Shown piece after piece: positions 43,876 through 54,730 of a stretch of 64,000 nt of DNA. The stretch is from the NCBI GenBank assembly GCA_002270565.1, contig NQMI01000058.1:62001-126000 (forward strand), written 5' to 3'. Source of the DNA: Stenocarpella maydis. Its lineage: Eukaryota > Ascomycota > Sordariomycetes > Diaporthales > Diaporthaceae. The stretch's first letter is position 1, and each line of letters begins with the position of its first letter. Under the pieces are notes generated by a model. That model saw only the letters and a program-made list of their open reading frames with translations. It was not told the origin of the DNA and ran no database searches. Both the position numbers and the translations under genes were made by a program.

Positions 43876-44664
43876 ATGCGGGACATGGCAACCGGCAACG
43901 ACCGCTTCAGCGCCGAGGCCGCGGCGTGGGACTCAAACCCGGACGTCCGCGCCGCATCCGACCTCGCCCTGCTGGCCCTGCTGGCCGCGTACCCCCGCCT
44001 CTCGCAGGCCAACAGAGACGGCGGAGGAGCAGAGGGCCTCCGCGTCCTGGAGATTGGGTGCGGCACGGGGCTGCTCTCGGTGCGGATGGCGCCGTACGTG
44101 CGGAGCATCCTGGCGGTGGACTCGGCACGGGGCATGATCGACGCCCTCGAGGCCAAGCTCGAGGGCCTGGGCGGCACGCCCGAGGGCGAGGCCGCGAGAA
44201 GGGCGATACGGCCCCTGTGCATGCTCCTCGAGGACCCCGAGGACCCGCGGCTGCCCCCCGGCGGGCCCGGCGGCGCGCGGCAGAAGTTCGACCTCATCAC
44301 TAGCCACCTGACGCTGCACCACGTCCCCGACCTGAGGGCCCTGCTGGCCACCATGCTCGGCTGCCTCGAGCGCGGCGGGCAGGTCGCGCTGACGGACTTT
44401 GAGGACTTTGGGCCCGAGGCGCGCAGGTTCCACCCGGAGTCCAAGATGGCCGGCGTGGAGAGGCACGGCATCAAGGCGGGCTGGCTCGCGGGCCTGATGA
44501 GGGAGGTGGGCTTCGTGGACGTCGACGTGCGGCCGGCGTGGACGATGGAGAAGGAGGTCGAGAGGTTCCCCGGCGAGTGGGGCCAGGAGAAGCCGCAGGG
44601 GCCAGGCCTGGCCACCATGGAATTCCCTTTCCTTTTGTGCCGCGGGTCAAGAGGAGCAAGATGA
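43876..44664 (+). CDS. Class I SAM-dependent methyltransferase
   Basis: The uninterrupted frame encodes 262 residues; a second Met three codons in (43885) is an equally good start. The SAM-binding motif I is LEIGCGTG (58-65), followed by the acidic-loop motif SILAVDSARGMIDAL, then FDLITSHLTLHHVPD and CLERGGQVALTDFEDFG, the standard order for a UbiE/methyltransferase-11 type Rossmann fold. There is no signal peptide or membrane segment, so it is soluble. The acceptor is unknown. It could methylate a product of the neighbouring acyltransferase/P450/UbiA genes, but similar small methyltransferases also occur outside clusters. The gene is strongly GC-biased at third positions. Confidence 0.87.
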   Translation: MRDMATGNDRFSAEAAAWDSNPDVRAASDLALLALLAAYPRLSQANRDGGGAEGLRVLEIGCGTGLLSVRMAPYVRSILAVDSARGMIDALEAKLEGLGGTPEGEAARRAIRPLCMLLEDPEDPRLPPGGPGGARQKFDLITSHLTLHHVPDLRALLATMLGCLERGGQVALTDFEDFGPEARRFHPESKMAGVERHGIKAGWLAGLMREVGFVDVDVRPAWTMEKEVERFPGEWGQEKPQGPGLATMEFPFLLCRGSRGAR

Positions 44665-44901
44665 GGACAAGGTGTGGTGCAACCGGAGAGACTGTTGGTG
44701 GGATCGACAGAGAAAATAGGTGTCGTATTCAGGCTGTCCAAGAAAAGGCACGACACTCGCCCACAAGAAAACTTTGAAGGTGGTCGACATTGTTATTATA
44801 CATAAAACGATGATAGTAGAGAACATATGCCTCTGTATCGGAGCAGGATTTGAGTCTCGGAAGGTATTCAAGTCTACTAGCCAGCCTCACGGACATTTAT
44901 C

Positions 44902-45660
44902 TCAACGGAACTTGGTATCTAGGACGTCGTAGACGCCGTATACATGGTACCAATTCACAGCCATATTTCTCAGTCTCGGGTCCGCTGCTTGCTTGTCACT
45001 TCGTCGCCGGGGGATTTCGAGGCATGCGAGGTGTCTATCTTCCGGTTGCGCCGGAAATTTAGAAGCCTGGTGGGTATGTGGTATCTTGACGACCTCTTCG
45101 GAGCGCCTAGGAAGGAGTGCCACAAGTGCAGGACCGCTCAAAGTTGCGACCGTGACCATGAAAATGCCTCCAAGCAAGAGCGTCCCTAGGGTTGGCTCTT
45201 CATCGATAGAGAATCCCTGACCAGGGTCGGCGTATTGGAAAGCTGAATTGAAAGGTCCCCTCACGTCCAGTATCAGTGAGTCCTCATTGTGTAGAAGGTA
45301 AGCAATGATGAGCTGCGCTGGCAGGCCAGTGACCGATGACAGTTCAGAAACGCTGCGGCATTTGCAGCGACGCAGCAAAAAGTCTCTCCAGGACCAAGAT
45401 TCGACCATGAGGCTTTTCACAACTATGATGATGAACGCTGCGAGAGCCCAACAAAACGTGGTTATCCCAAACGGATCTACACCCGGGACTCTATCGCCAA
45501 CAGTCAACCCGATGACTAGGCCCCCTATCACCAGCCCCATGCACAGAGCAGCCGCAGTAAGGACATACTGATCGCATCTGACAATGATCGACCCGGTATC
45601 TATGACCCACTGCTGCTTGATCATCTTGTCAAATTTGTGGAAGTCCTGTCTTTGCTCCAT
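44902..45660 (-). CDS. Fungal multi-span membrane protein (C-terminal ORF, possibly part of the upstream gene)
   Basis: The frame gives 252 residues starting MEQRQDFHKFDKMIKQQWVI. Three hydrophobic segments are evident: LTAAALCMGLVIGGLVIGL, TTFCWALAAFIIIVVKSLMV and TLLLGGIFMVTVATLSGP. Between them lie a Cys-containing loop (RRCKCRSVSELSSVTGLP) and LILDVRGPFNSAF. I recall similar segments (IVRCDQYVL, FLLRRCKCRSVSEL, RGPFN) at the C-terminus of larger uncharacterised fungal proteins. It lies only six bases downstream of the stop codon of the preceding ORF and in the same register, so the two may be exons of one gene or halves split by a nonsense mutation. Function unknown. Confidence 0.68.
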   Translation of the reverse strand: MEQRQDFHKFDKMIKQQWVIDTGSIIVRCDQYVLTAAALCMGLVIGGLVIGLTVGDRVPGVDPFGITTFCWALAAFIIIVVKSLMVESWSWRDFLLRRCKCRSVSELSSVTGLPAQLIIAYLLHNEDSLILDVRGPFNSAFQYADPGQGFSIDEEPTLGTLLLGGIFMVTVATLSGPALVALLPRRSEEVVKIPHTHQASKFPAQPEDRHLACLEIPRRRSDKQAADPRLRNMAVNWYHVYGVYDVLDTKFR

Positions 45661-45666
45661 GACAAA

Positions 45667-47367
45667 TTATAAGGTGTTTCTTCGTCCAGTAGCCCGCTTC
45701 TGTGAGTTTTCTGGCCCCTTCCAATTGATGACCTGTTGCCTGACAAGCGATAAATCAGACAATGGTAATGTCCCGTCCAGACTGTGCTGCGACGGTTGAC
45801 AAGCATATGACCGCATACAGAAAAAGCCGGTGTATTTACGTTCGGGCGTCTCAAATGCTTTATCAGCTGCTATACTCATGGCCAGGTTTGTCAACTTTGC
45901 GATTGTAGACGATACTGTTGCGCCAGTGCACAGTAAAGGCACCAGTAAAGACACCAAGTGATTTGCGGTCTCGATCGAGCGTCTCCCGCGGTCAGGCCCA
46001 CCTCGGGAATTGGTGCCCTCGGTTTTGGCGCCAGGCTGTAGTGTCTCCCACCTCCATTCAACAGTAGCTAGCTTCGATGGTGAAAAAGCAGGATCAGAGG
46101 TTGGTCCGAGACTTGTTTGGTTTTGTCGCTGGAAGTGGGTCGTCTGTAAGAGGATCCGAAACGCTTCGAAAGACGCCCTTAACGACATTGGTGCGGATGA
46201 CGCAGTGAACTCTCCATCTCCATCCTGGAAAATGAGTGTCGCTTGACTGGAGAAACCGGCCTCGTACACCAAGGAAGAAATGTCGAACACGTCAATGCTC
46301 AACTGTGTCGCTAGCCTGGCGGAGACTGATTTTGTACCAACGACCCCCAGCAGAATCGTTTTCACGACCTCCACAAGGAAAGCGCGATGCATAACCATTT
46401 CTAAGTAGTAGATACTTTGGTTAAGATCCTCTTCCGATTTGAACCTTCTGTCTCTGTCGAGTCTGCTGATGTGCCCCTGGAAGTCGGATCCGGATCGCGG
46501 CCCGAGGTCAACCTCGACATTGTCAAGTGGATATTCCGTGGATCTGTATCTAAATCCGCCTGGGCCCGCCGCCCTATTAAACATAGATTCGCACCTGTCC
46601 AAACTCCTTTCGGCATAACGAACAGGATCGATTTGCAGAACTTTCAACTTGGTAGACATCTCAGCCAAGACCGCCAGGCAAGTGGCTTGGAAGGACTCAA
46701 TAGTGATACATCGAAGAAAGAGACGTGCGACAGTCCCCGTGACATAGTTAACAAATGAGTGATAGACTTGCTTGTTCCTGGACTCCAAGATTCGTGGGTT
46801 TTTCTGTTCCATGGAGGACGATAAACGCTCTTCAACTAGTCGACGACTCTCTCCGTATTGGCTGAGGACAGAGAGCTCGGGGCGAAATTGCTGGACAATG
46901 CTCTCGTTATCGGATATCATCACGTTCAGATTGCACCAGACCTGATCCGCGATGTTGGAAATATTCTGGAATTTGTTCTCCTTCTTATCCAGAACCCCGT
47001 CGCTGTCGAATGTCAAGGGCACGTCCGTTTCAGCCGCCGACAAGAGACGCTGGGCCTCAAGGAGGCGGAGCTCAGTCTCCTGTGCTTCAGTAACGTCGTA
47101 GTAGGTAGTGTCATCGAAGTTCGCCCAAGTGTCAGTACTATCATGTCCTTTGGATTGATACTCCGAATGCCTTTTTAACAAGGCTTTTATGGACTCCAAG
47201 TTTGTTCTGCAAGGATGAATGGTGGCATGGTCTGATGACTGCTCTTCATCTTCTTCTGGTGTGAAAGGAGAGAAACCACCAGGATGCCTGCGGGCGTTGC
47301 GTCTCCTTCTGAACCAGCTTCGTCGAGTGGATGAATCTGGGCCCACAACTTGATTGAACGTGGTCAT
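45667..47367 (-). CDS. Large protein of unknown function (N-terminal partner of the downstream membrane ORF)
   Basis: The ORF encodes 566 residues with no recognised domain. The N-terminus is basic and Ser/Pro-rich (STRRSWFRRRRNARRHPGGF), and the middle is helical and charged. The last 100 residues contain a hydrophobic stretch (HLVSLLVPLLCTGATVSSTI) that could be a membrane segment. Its TAA stop is followed in the same register, after two codons, by the ATG of the next ORF. A putative intron from CAG|GTCATC (about 45738) to an acceptor near the next ATG would remove the stop and keep the frame (78 or 87 bases), which would give one protein of roughly 800 residues. The acceptor is weak, so a nonsense mutation is the other explanation. 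Confidence 0.62.
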   Translation of the reverse strand: MTTFNQVVGPDSSTRRSWFRRRRNARRHPGGFSPFTPEEDEEQSSDHATIHPCRTNLESIKALLKRHSEYQSKGHDSTDTWANFDDTTYYDVTEAQETELRLLEAQRLLSAAETDVPLTFDSDGVLDKKENKFQNISNIADQVWCNLNVMISDNESIVQQFRPELSVLSQYGESRRLVEERLSSSMEQKNPRILESRNKQVYHSFVNYVTGTVARLFLRCITIESFQATCLAVLAEMSTKLKVLQIDPVRYAERSLDRCESMFNRAAGPGGFRYRSTEYPLDNVEVDLGPRSGSDFQGHISRLDRDRRFKSEEDLNQSIYYLEMVMHRAFLVEVVKTILLGVVGTKSVSARLATQLSIDVFDISSLVYEAGFSSQATLIFQDGDGEFTASSAPMSLRASFEAFRILLQTTHFQRQNQTSLGPTSDPAFSPSKLATVEWRWETLQPGAKTEGTNSRGGPDRGRRSIETANHLVSLLVPLLCTGATVSSTIAKLTNLAMSIAADKAFETPERKYTGFFCMRSYACQPSQHSLDGTLPLSDLSLVRQQVINWKGPENSQKRATGRRNTL

Positions 47368-48049
47368 GGTTCCGGAGAAGCGGTCAAAACGACTGCTACT
47401 TGTTTCGTGGGCCCGAAGTCGTGGGCATCTCAGGGCCTTTCAGAAATGGCGCTGTCAGCTCGGAAGGATGAGCACTGAGGAACCATGTCCACCTGGGCAT
47501 TCTGCATCCTCGTTTGACCCTGAGAGTGGTTGAAAGTTGACTGATTAATTTTGCCTTGCCGACTTCGAGAGGAGAGGTGGGTTTCACGGCATACTTGAAG
47601 GCGGGGTCATCCACCATATGGGACAGGAGCGACATACTGATATCTTTGACAAATGAAATCGGTCAAGGATCATACCACTCATATTGTAATACGTGGCGAA
47701 TGCGTGCATGCGTCGGGTAAACTATTCCCACCTTTTGAATCCCCGTAAGTTTCGAATCATGGCCTTCCACTTCTGCCCCTTGGCAAATCGTCCATCAATT
47801 GATACCTGCTACTAAAGTAGCCGCAGAATCAGATACAAAGACTACACCTCCAAGTGTGCCCCACCTATACTCGTATCAAAGGACAGTCCAACATCCACTC
47901 CTCAGGATTGCCAGCTATCGCCGCATCTCACCACGCGGGCGCATCTCAGCCGAACGGCACTATCGACTATTACTGTCTATTTTCACCTGAGATTTTTAGT
48001 CTAGTCTCGAATTCTAAAGCTCCGAGTCGATTTTCCTGCCGTCTTCATA
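47368..48049. promoter_or_regulatory. Divergent promoter region between the unknown membrane protein and the AAA ATPase
   Basis: The two genes are head-to-head with 680 bases between them. Short frames here have no conserved features. Confidence 0.5.
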
Positions 48050-50531
48050 ATGCCACCCGTCACATCTTCACTTGAGCTTATCGCCGAGTATGACCGCGTT
48101 CTCCAGATGCCTAAGCCGCGTCCGGAGAACGTTCAGGAGAGGGACAAGGCAATCCACCCAAATCACATTGCTGGCAACCAACCAAGCGATGTGGAGGACC
48201 GGCCCTCTATATGTCAGGTGAAGAGACTCATCGAATATCCCAAAGATTACTTGTCCTCCGAGACGTACATCGTTGCAGAAGGACATCGCCGCAGAAAGCG
48301 GATGAACGATCCCGGTCGACAATACCAAGAATTTGCCATAATCCTTCGAAAATATCTGAGTTACAATCAAATGCTTATTGTTGCCTGTCTCGAAATACAG
48401 TCCGCAAAATTGTGCGATCTTCTTCAGAGACTGGGGCGTTCCGTGCGTGGTATCGTGAACCTTGATGCATACCCGATAACATTTAAGAAGCCCTTCCGCG
48501 CACTAATGTTCGTCAAGGATAATTTGGAACGTTTTCTAGACCACGAATCTGGTGAAGCCGGCTTACTGGATGAGGTCCGTCTTCTGTTGGAGTTCATCAA
48601 CTCTTCCGATGGAATACAAAGCTCTATCAGAGCATACGATGATGAGATTAGGAAGGGTAAAGTCAGCTTCGGCTTACTTTGGGCTCTTTTCCCTCCTGAG
48701 ACCGTAGTCTACTTCAACGACGACACTTCTGAATACTGTGGCGTTGTTCAGGCCGCAACTTATCACAAGCAAACTTTCCGAATTACTGTCGTCGTTGGTC
48801 ACCAATCTGGAACCGAGTTCGGACTGGTCACAAGATCCTATATGATCGAATCATTCCCAGGGCTCTATGAAATCAACACCAAGAATATTGCAGTCATTCC
48901 ATTGTCATTCCTTCCAGAAGGGCGTGTCGCCGCTATCAAGCAAAGATTGATTGGAAGGGGCAGGCGATACTGCCAGTTGCAGTGCGAAAAGATGGCACAT
49001 TTGGCGTACAAAGGTCCTCTGTGGATTATTAGCTCTATCCCTACAGAAAATGAGCGAAGCAGAGCCGGCAAACGTGTGGAGGTTCGTTTCTCGCTCTCAA
49101 ACACACTAAGAACAGCATTCAATGTTCAGTGATTCAACTTTACATGGAAACTGACTTTAATGTAGATGAATGGGCGCGTACTTATAGACGCAACTGCCTT
49201 GACAAGGCTTAATCTAGTCGCCCCACCGGAATTCGTTGCATTGGGGTTAGAGAAGTTCCTCAAAAGTGACATTACATTCAACGCCTAGGTCCCTTCACCT
49301 CAGCCCATGAGGCAACAGTCGCAGGCGATGATGTCACCGGCACAATTCATGGAACAGCAAATGTCACGCGGAATTGCCGAACCAAAAGCTCTCGAGGAGT
49401 TTTACGACCACGAGAAAGACGAATACTACCAGAGTAAGCAAAGGACCGATGATGAATACCTCATTTGCAGGGAAGACATAGCATGTCTGTATTTGAAAGA
49501 TCAACAATGGGGACACGTCTTGGTTGACCGTCTTGAAGAGGTCACTTGGGCCGAGAATGCATTTCTCCACTTGCAAATGGAACAATCCAAGAAGGATATC
49601 ATAGAACGCTGGTGACAGGCTCCGACTCAGACAACGATATTGACTTCAATGATGTCATCCAAGGGAAGGGCCGGGGGCTGATTTTCCTGCTTCACGGCGA
49701 GCCGGGCCTGGGGAAAACATTGACTGCAGGCAAGTTTAATTTTGAGAAATCCTCCCTTTCTCGGTGGGAATGCGAATCCACTGCTGACTTCCATCGAATC
49801 GCAGAGAGCATTGCGGAGCATGCTCACCGACCTCTGTACCATGTAACGACAGGACAACTAAGCATGAATACTGCGGACCTGGACAGGGAATTAGGTGACA
49901 TATTCATGCTGGGCCACCGCTGGGGAGCCGTAGTCCTCTTGGATGAAGCAGATGTTCTGATGTCTCAGAGAACACCGAGCGATTTAAAACGGAACGCCAT
50001 CGTCGCTGGTTCGTATGATTCTGAGCAGTCAATCCCATCCTGGTATTTTGTGGCCGCCAACGTGCATCACTAACTAGACCAGTTTTCCTCCGGTTGATTG
50101 AGTACTACTCAGGTCTCCTCTTCTTAACGGCCAACAGGGTCGAAGGGCTCGATTCTGCGTTCTATAACAGGATTCACGTAAAGATTAGGTATCCTCCTCT
50201 GGACAGGACAGCACGAACCAGCATTTGGAGCAACCTCCTATTCAACCCTGAATCATCCGTACGAGTTCAAAAATATGTGAATGGAGAGCTAATGAAACTG
50301 CTGGGAGAACTTACCACCAACGGGCGCGACATCCATAATATCGTCCGACTCGCTCGAGGATTGACTGCGGGGGAGGGTAGCAAGGTCATATCGGTGCGAC
50401 ACATCATGACTGCTATTAGTATTATCCGTGCTGAAGAGAGCAGCGAGGGGCTTGAAGAAACCAAACGAGTTTCCAGGGATATTGAAGCGTGGCTACAAAA
50501 GCAAATAGAGCAACCTCAGCCCGAGAACTGA
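48050..50531 (+). CDS. Fungal AAA+ ATPase (DUF7025-AAA type), five or more exons with an apparent frameshift
   Basis: The gene matches a common Pezizomycotina family: an N-terminal domain of about 340 residues (LLWALFPPETVVYFN, GVVQAATYHKQTF) followed by one AAA domain with Walker A GEPGLGKT, Walker B VVLLDEADVLM and the arginine-finger region TANRVEGLDSAFYNRIH. Exons fit 48050-49075 (or -49081), 49166-49234, 49289-49729 with a frame break, 49805-50008 and 50083-50531. The intron at 49730-49804 is GC-AG (CAG|GCAAGT...CGCAG) with a GCTGAC branch, and restores TLTAESIAEH. The intron at 49235-49288 removes an in-frame TAG. At about 49607 one base seems to be missing (KKDIIER | LVTGSDSD), so this copy is either a recent pseudogene or has a sequence error. 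Members are cytosolic ATPases of unknown job. Confidence 0.75.
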
Positions 50532-51670
50532 ACACAGCTGAGATACGCAAAAGCACTGGTGGAATATCATATGTTGTGGTTTTGAATTCATTGATGCCGT
50601 TGTTCTCATTTATAAGAATCGCTCCTATCCTGCACAAAAATTTCCAAGGGCTAGAGCCTAGCATCGTGATACATGGTCCCAGGTGGCCGAAGCCAGTTGA
50701 CGTCCGCCCACCCAGTACTAAACAGGCTGTTAGTCAAGACCCGCCTCTACCCAAGGATCGTTTATTAAGGAATTCCCAGGTTCCAACACCCTCCAGATAT
50801 AATCAAATATAAGTGTTCAACAGTAACTCCATAGCTAATATACTAGGCTCTGCCCCAATCATATCCAAGAGTCCGTTCTAAAATCCAGCTTAATGAATTG
50901 CAGACTTATAGTATTAGAATTACCACATAGAAGGACTGACTGGATGTTTGTTCTCAATGTGGAACCCACTTTGCGGGGATGCAGTAATACACAGTGTGCA
51001 ATATCCCCAGGCGGTAACAGGACAGGAATGCCCACGTTGCAGTCTTGCTTCTGCGCGGCTCAGCTCCACACTGCTGGACGCTGGACATGGCAGCCAGATA
51101 CCGGAAACAGATGTCGAGACAAGTGTTTGATGACACGAAGCAGTCCGCTTGAAAACATACAGGGTCTCCTTACCAGTATAGTGTGACCCTTCAAGGCCAT
51201 GTACAGACACGTAATAGCAACGTTATGCTCGGTGGAGTGTCAATTATCTAACATTTGCCAGTAACTCCATGCGTATGAGTGCTTTGTGTACGAGCCAACA
51301 GCATCAAACAAACCAAGAACTCGAAACCCCTCCATTTCCCTATTTGCGGCCAGTGCGCAGCAGAATAAAAAAGAAAAAAAAAAAAGGAAAGGCCGACAGG
51401 TCGAGATGTGGCCATGGCCGGCCATCTGAGTCCAGCATCTGCCGCACATAGCCCTGGGTGGAGGGTCTATGCATGTTTCTAACAAGCTAAATAAAACCGA
51501 AGCCACCGTGGCTCAGGGTATCCTCGGGACGGGCAACAGAATCAATCCTCCTATAGTACTGCACGCTCCTCCTTGTCACTGCCAGCCGCCAACGCTCCGC
51601 GCGGTGCCTCCAGCACTTCAGGCCCTCGCGCGGGTTGCTCGGGAGAGCACCTCTGCTGCCGGGTGGCCTC
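50532..51670. other. Intergenic region between the AAA ATPase and kinase genes
   Basis: The convergent 3' flanks contain no supported gene. A poly-A-like run lies at 51366-51386. Confidence 0.5.
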
Positions 51671-54600
51671 CTACGCCGCCTGTGCAGCAGACTGTTTCCT
51701 CCCCCGCCGCCCAAGCAAGGTGGCGCCGTCGAGGCTCAGCTCGAAGGCACCCTTTTGTCGGTTTCGATCCTTGACCTGCTGCCTCGCCGCGGCGGTGACG
51801 GCTGCCGAGTGTTGGCCGTAGCCCTTCTGGTCGGGCACCCGCCTCTCGCGCTCCCTGCCGCGCTGCTCGCTGACACTGATCTGGGTGTTGCGCATACTCT
51901 GTTCGAGGGCCTGGGTGCCATTCCCCGCGTTAGCATTGGGGGCATCGGCTGCGTCGACGTCGGGCATCTCGTCGTCCTCGTCCTCGTCCTCGTCCTCCTC
52001 GTTCAGCCCAGCCAAGCGGGAGACGCCGGCAGCCTTGGAGCCGATCTGCTTCCGACGGTTGTTCTCCTCCTCCTGCCGGTGCACTGCATATGTGACATCG
52101 AAGACCTCGCGGAGGTTGACGGCGCCAGGCGAGCGGAAGTCGTAGCGCTTGTCGCCGTCCTTGAACTTGGAGGCATCGAAGGCGCGCAGCATGCCATCGG
52201 ACGACACCTGGGGCTTCTTCTGGATGCCGGGCGTCTCGCTCTGCTTGATCCAGGGGTGTGCGAGGAACTCGGTGATGGTGTAGCGCTTCTCGGGGTCGAC
52301 AGTCAACAGGTGGGTGATGAGGTCCTTTGCAGAGGACGAGATGTCGTCCCACCAGGGCGAGAGGAACGTGTACTGGCCCTTCGCCACCTTCTCCGTGAGG
52401 ACCTCTATGCTCTCGTCGTAGAAAGGCGGGAAGCCGCACAGCAGCGTGTACAGCACGCAGCCCAGGGCCCACATGTCGACAGACTTTGAATACCTCTCGT
52501 CCTTGACGATCTCGGGGGCGGTGTAGCCGACGGTGCCACACGGCGTCATGGTCTGGTTGTCCCAGACAATCTTGGACAGGCCAAAGTCTGCGATCTTGAT
52601 CTGGCCGATGCCGCCGGCGCCGACGCCCTTGATGAACTCGCCCTCGTCAACCTTGTCCTCATCGCCGGGCTGTTTTGGTTTCGGGTGCTTGGACGGGATG
52701 ACGGGGATCGGGCTGAAGAGGATGTTTTCGGGCTTGATGTCACTGTTCACGGCAGGCGTTTGCGTCAGCACTCCACGTTTGGTCTAGTCCCTAACAAGTC
52801 AAAGTCCCAAGCACAAGTAGTCCCCAGGGAGAAGCAGTCCTGCCCGCGCTAGGGCTGCAGGGCAGCGTCAGGGGTGCGCAGTGTGCTAGTGTGCTAGTGT
52901 GCGTGCATGTGTCTCTGTGCGTATTGACGTCGACAGCGGTGATGTGACGTCAGGGGTTTCACGGGTTGGAATTTAGACCAAACACCAATTTGATGAAATG
53001 AACAGCACACCAGAGAGACAAATGTGGGTATGGGGAGTAGGATATGATGACGAGCCACGGTAAAGAATGAAGATGAGACAGTCGCGCACACAGCTGACAT
53101 CACACACGGTATGGGGTGGGCAAGGGGAAGAAGCCAGGGTGGGCTTACCGGTGCACTACGCCTCTGACCTCGTGGAGGTACTCCAGGGCCCTGGCGACCT
53201 GGACGATGACGTGCCTCGACAGGTCCTCGCTGAAATAGGTGAGGCGGACAATCTGGTGGAACAGCTCGCCGCCGGGTGCCAGCTCGAGGATGATGTAGTA
53301 ATACTGTTTCGATTCGGAAAAGTCGATGAGGTTGATGATGTTTGGGTGCTCGAGCTGGCGCATGATCTGCACCTCTTTCAGGATGTTCGCCCTCTGGGTT
53401 TCCCGTTGTCAGCACGATCGTGGAACATGTGAGTGCGGTGCGTGCGCGCATGCCGGCGACCAGTCCTCTAGAGACGACGACTGTCGAAAAAGTCCACAAC
53501 ACACTCGTGTGGGCGAAGAAGCCGTGGAAGCCAAAATGCTGCCTTTGTTCTTGGTCGAGAATGTACGCGCAGATACGAGGGAATGGAAAAACAAGAGCCG
53601 AATGAAGAACAAAAAACAAGAGAATAAAAATTGAAAGCTTCTCGCACCTCTGCGGCTTTTGGAGCCTTTGGTTTGAAGTCCGGATGGAGGTGTTTGTTGC
53701 CCTAAGATCCCCCGCGTTGGCCAAAGGAACAAGATCAAGGGGGAAATCACGGCATGCATATCAACTCGAGGAAAGGGGCACAGAGCAAGAAAAAAAAGCG
53801 GATGGCCGTGGGGAACCGCCAGCGCCGTGGGCGTCATCTTACCTGCATGCTGTTCATCTCGTATTTGCGGACGACCTTGATGGCGACCTCGCCGGCGTCC
53901 CCCTCGAGGTCGCGGGCGCGGTAGACGTTGCTGAAGGCGCCGTCGCCCATCTTCTCCAGCAGCTCCCACCTCTCGAGGCCGGCGTAGCGGGGGAACTTGC
54001 TCCGGCTCGCATTCTCCTCGGCGACCAGCTTGGCGACATCATCGATGCGCTTGCCCTTGCCGCCGGCGCCCTGTTGTAGGACCTGTTTTTCCTGCTGGTG
54101 GGCGGCGGCGACACCGTCTGCGCGGGCTGCGCGGTTCACGGCGCCGTCGCCTGGGGCGGTCGAGTAGGCGTCGGGGATTTGCTGGGCATGTCCAGGCGGC
54201 GGGGCGGCGGCACCGTGGCCGGGATCTGTCTGCATGGCGGCCTTGTTGGGGACTGGCACGGGTTGCGACTGAGGCGGCGACTGTTCGTTTTTCCTCTGGG
54301 CCTCGTCTGTGTTGGATGTCCGAGCTTGCTTGCCTGGAGGATGCGATCAGTCGATGTCATCCGCGAGCGCGGCTGGTTGTTGCTGCGGGGGGTGCTGGGG
54401 GCGAGGGTGATGCGAGGTGGCCCATTGACGAGCAACAGACGCGTTTGGGAGGGGAAAGGGGGGAAGGTTCGTTGTTGGGGGGTGATGTTTTATTATATTA
54501 TGTGGAACGAACGAGGGACAAATAGCGGATGGTGTTGGTGGGTCGACGTGGTTAAGGTTCGTAAGGTTCGAGCTGCCAGCGTGCAGGGCAGAGAAGGGGC

Positions 54601-54730
54601 AAGGGTAAGGGGCCGATGGCATGTGAGGAATGGAGGGAAAGAGCATAGCATAGCATGGGCATGGCATGGATGGAGCATTAGTATACATACCATGGCGGAT
54701 AAAGTTCTTGAGTTGTTGTATTGTCGACAT
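51671..54730 (-). CDS. Rck2/Srk1-type CAMK-family Ser/Thr protein kinase
   Basis: Four exons (54691-54730, 53843-54333, 53149-53393, 51671-52742) with introns of 357, 449 and 406 bases encode 615 residues, all phases closing. After a short exon MSTIQQLKNFIRH and a Gln/Pro-rich linker, the kinase domain starts near 135 (WELLEKMGDGAFSNVYRA). It contains VAIKVVRKYE (ATP-binding Lys), the catalytic HRDIKPEN (258-265, split by intron 3), DFGLS at about 311, GTVGYTAPE and the GCVLYTLLCGFPPF helix. The inserts LTYFSEDLSRHVIVQVA and SESKQYYYIILEL are characteristic of Srk1/Rck2, kinases activated by Hog1/Sty1 MAP kinase in stress and translation control. The C-terminal 150 residues are acidic (EEDEDEDEDDE) then basic. 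I assign the subfamily with good confidence, the local symbol not. Confidence 0.92.
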
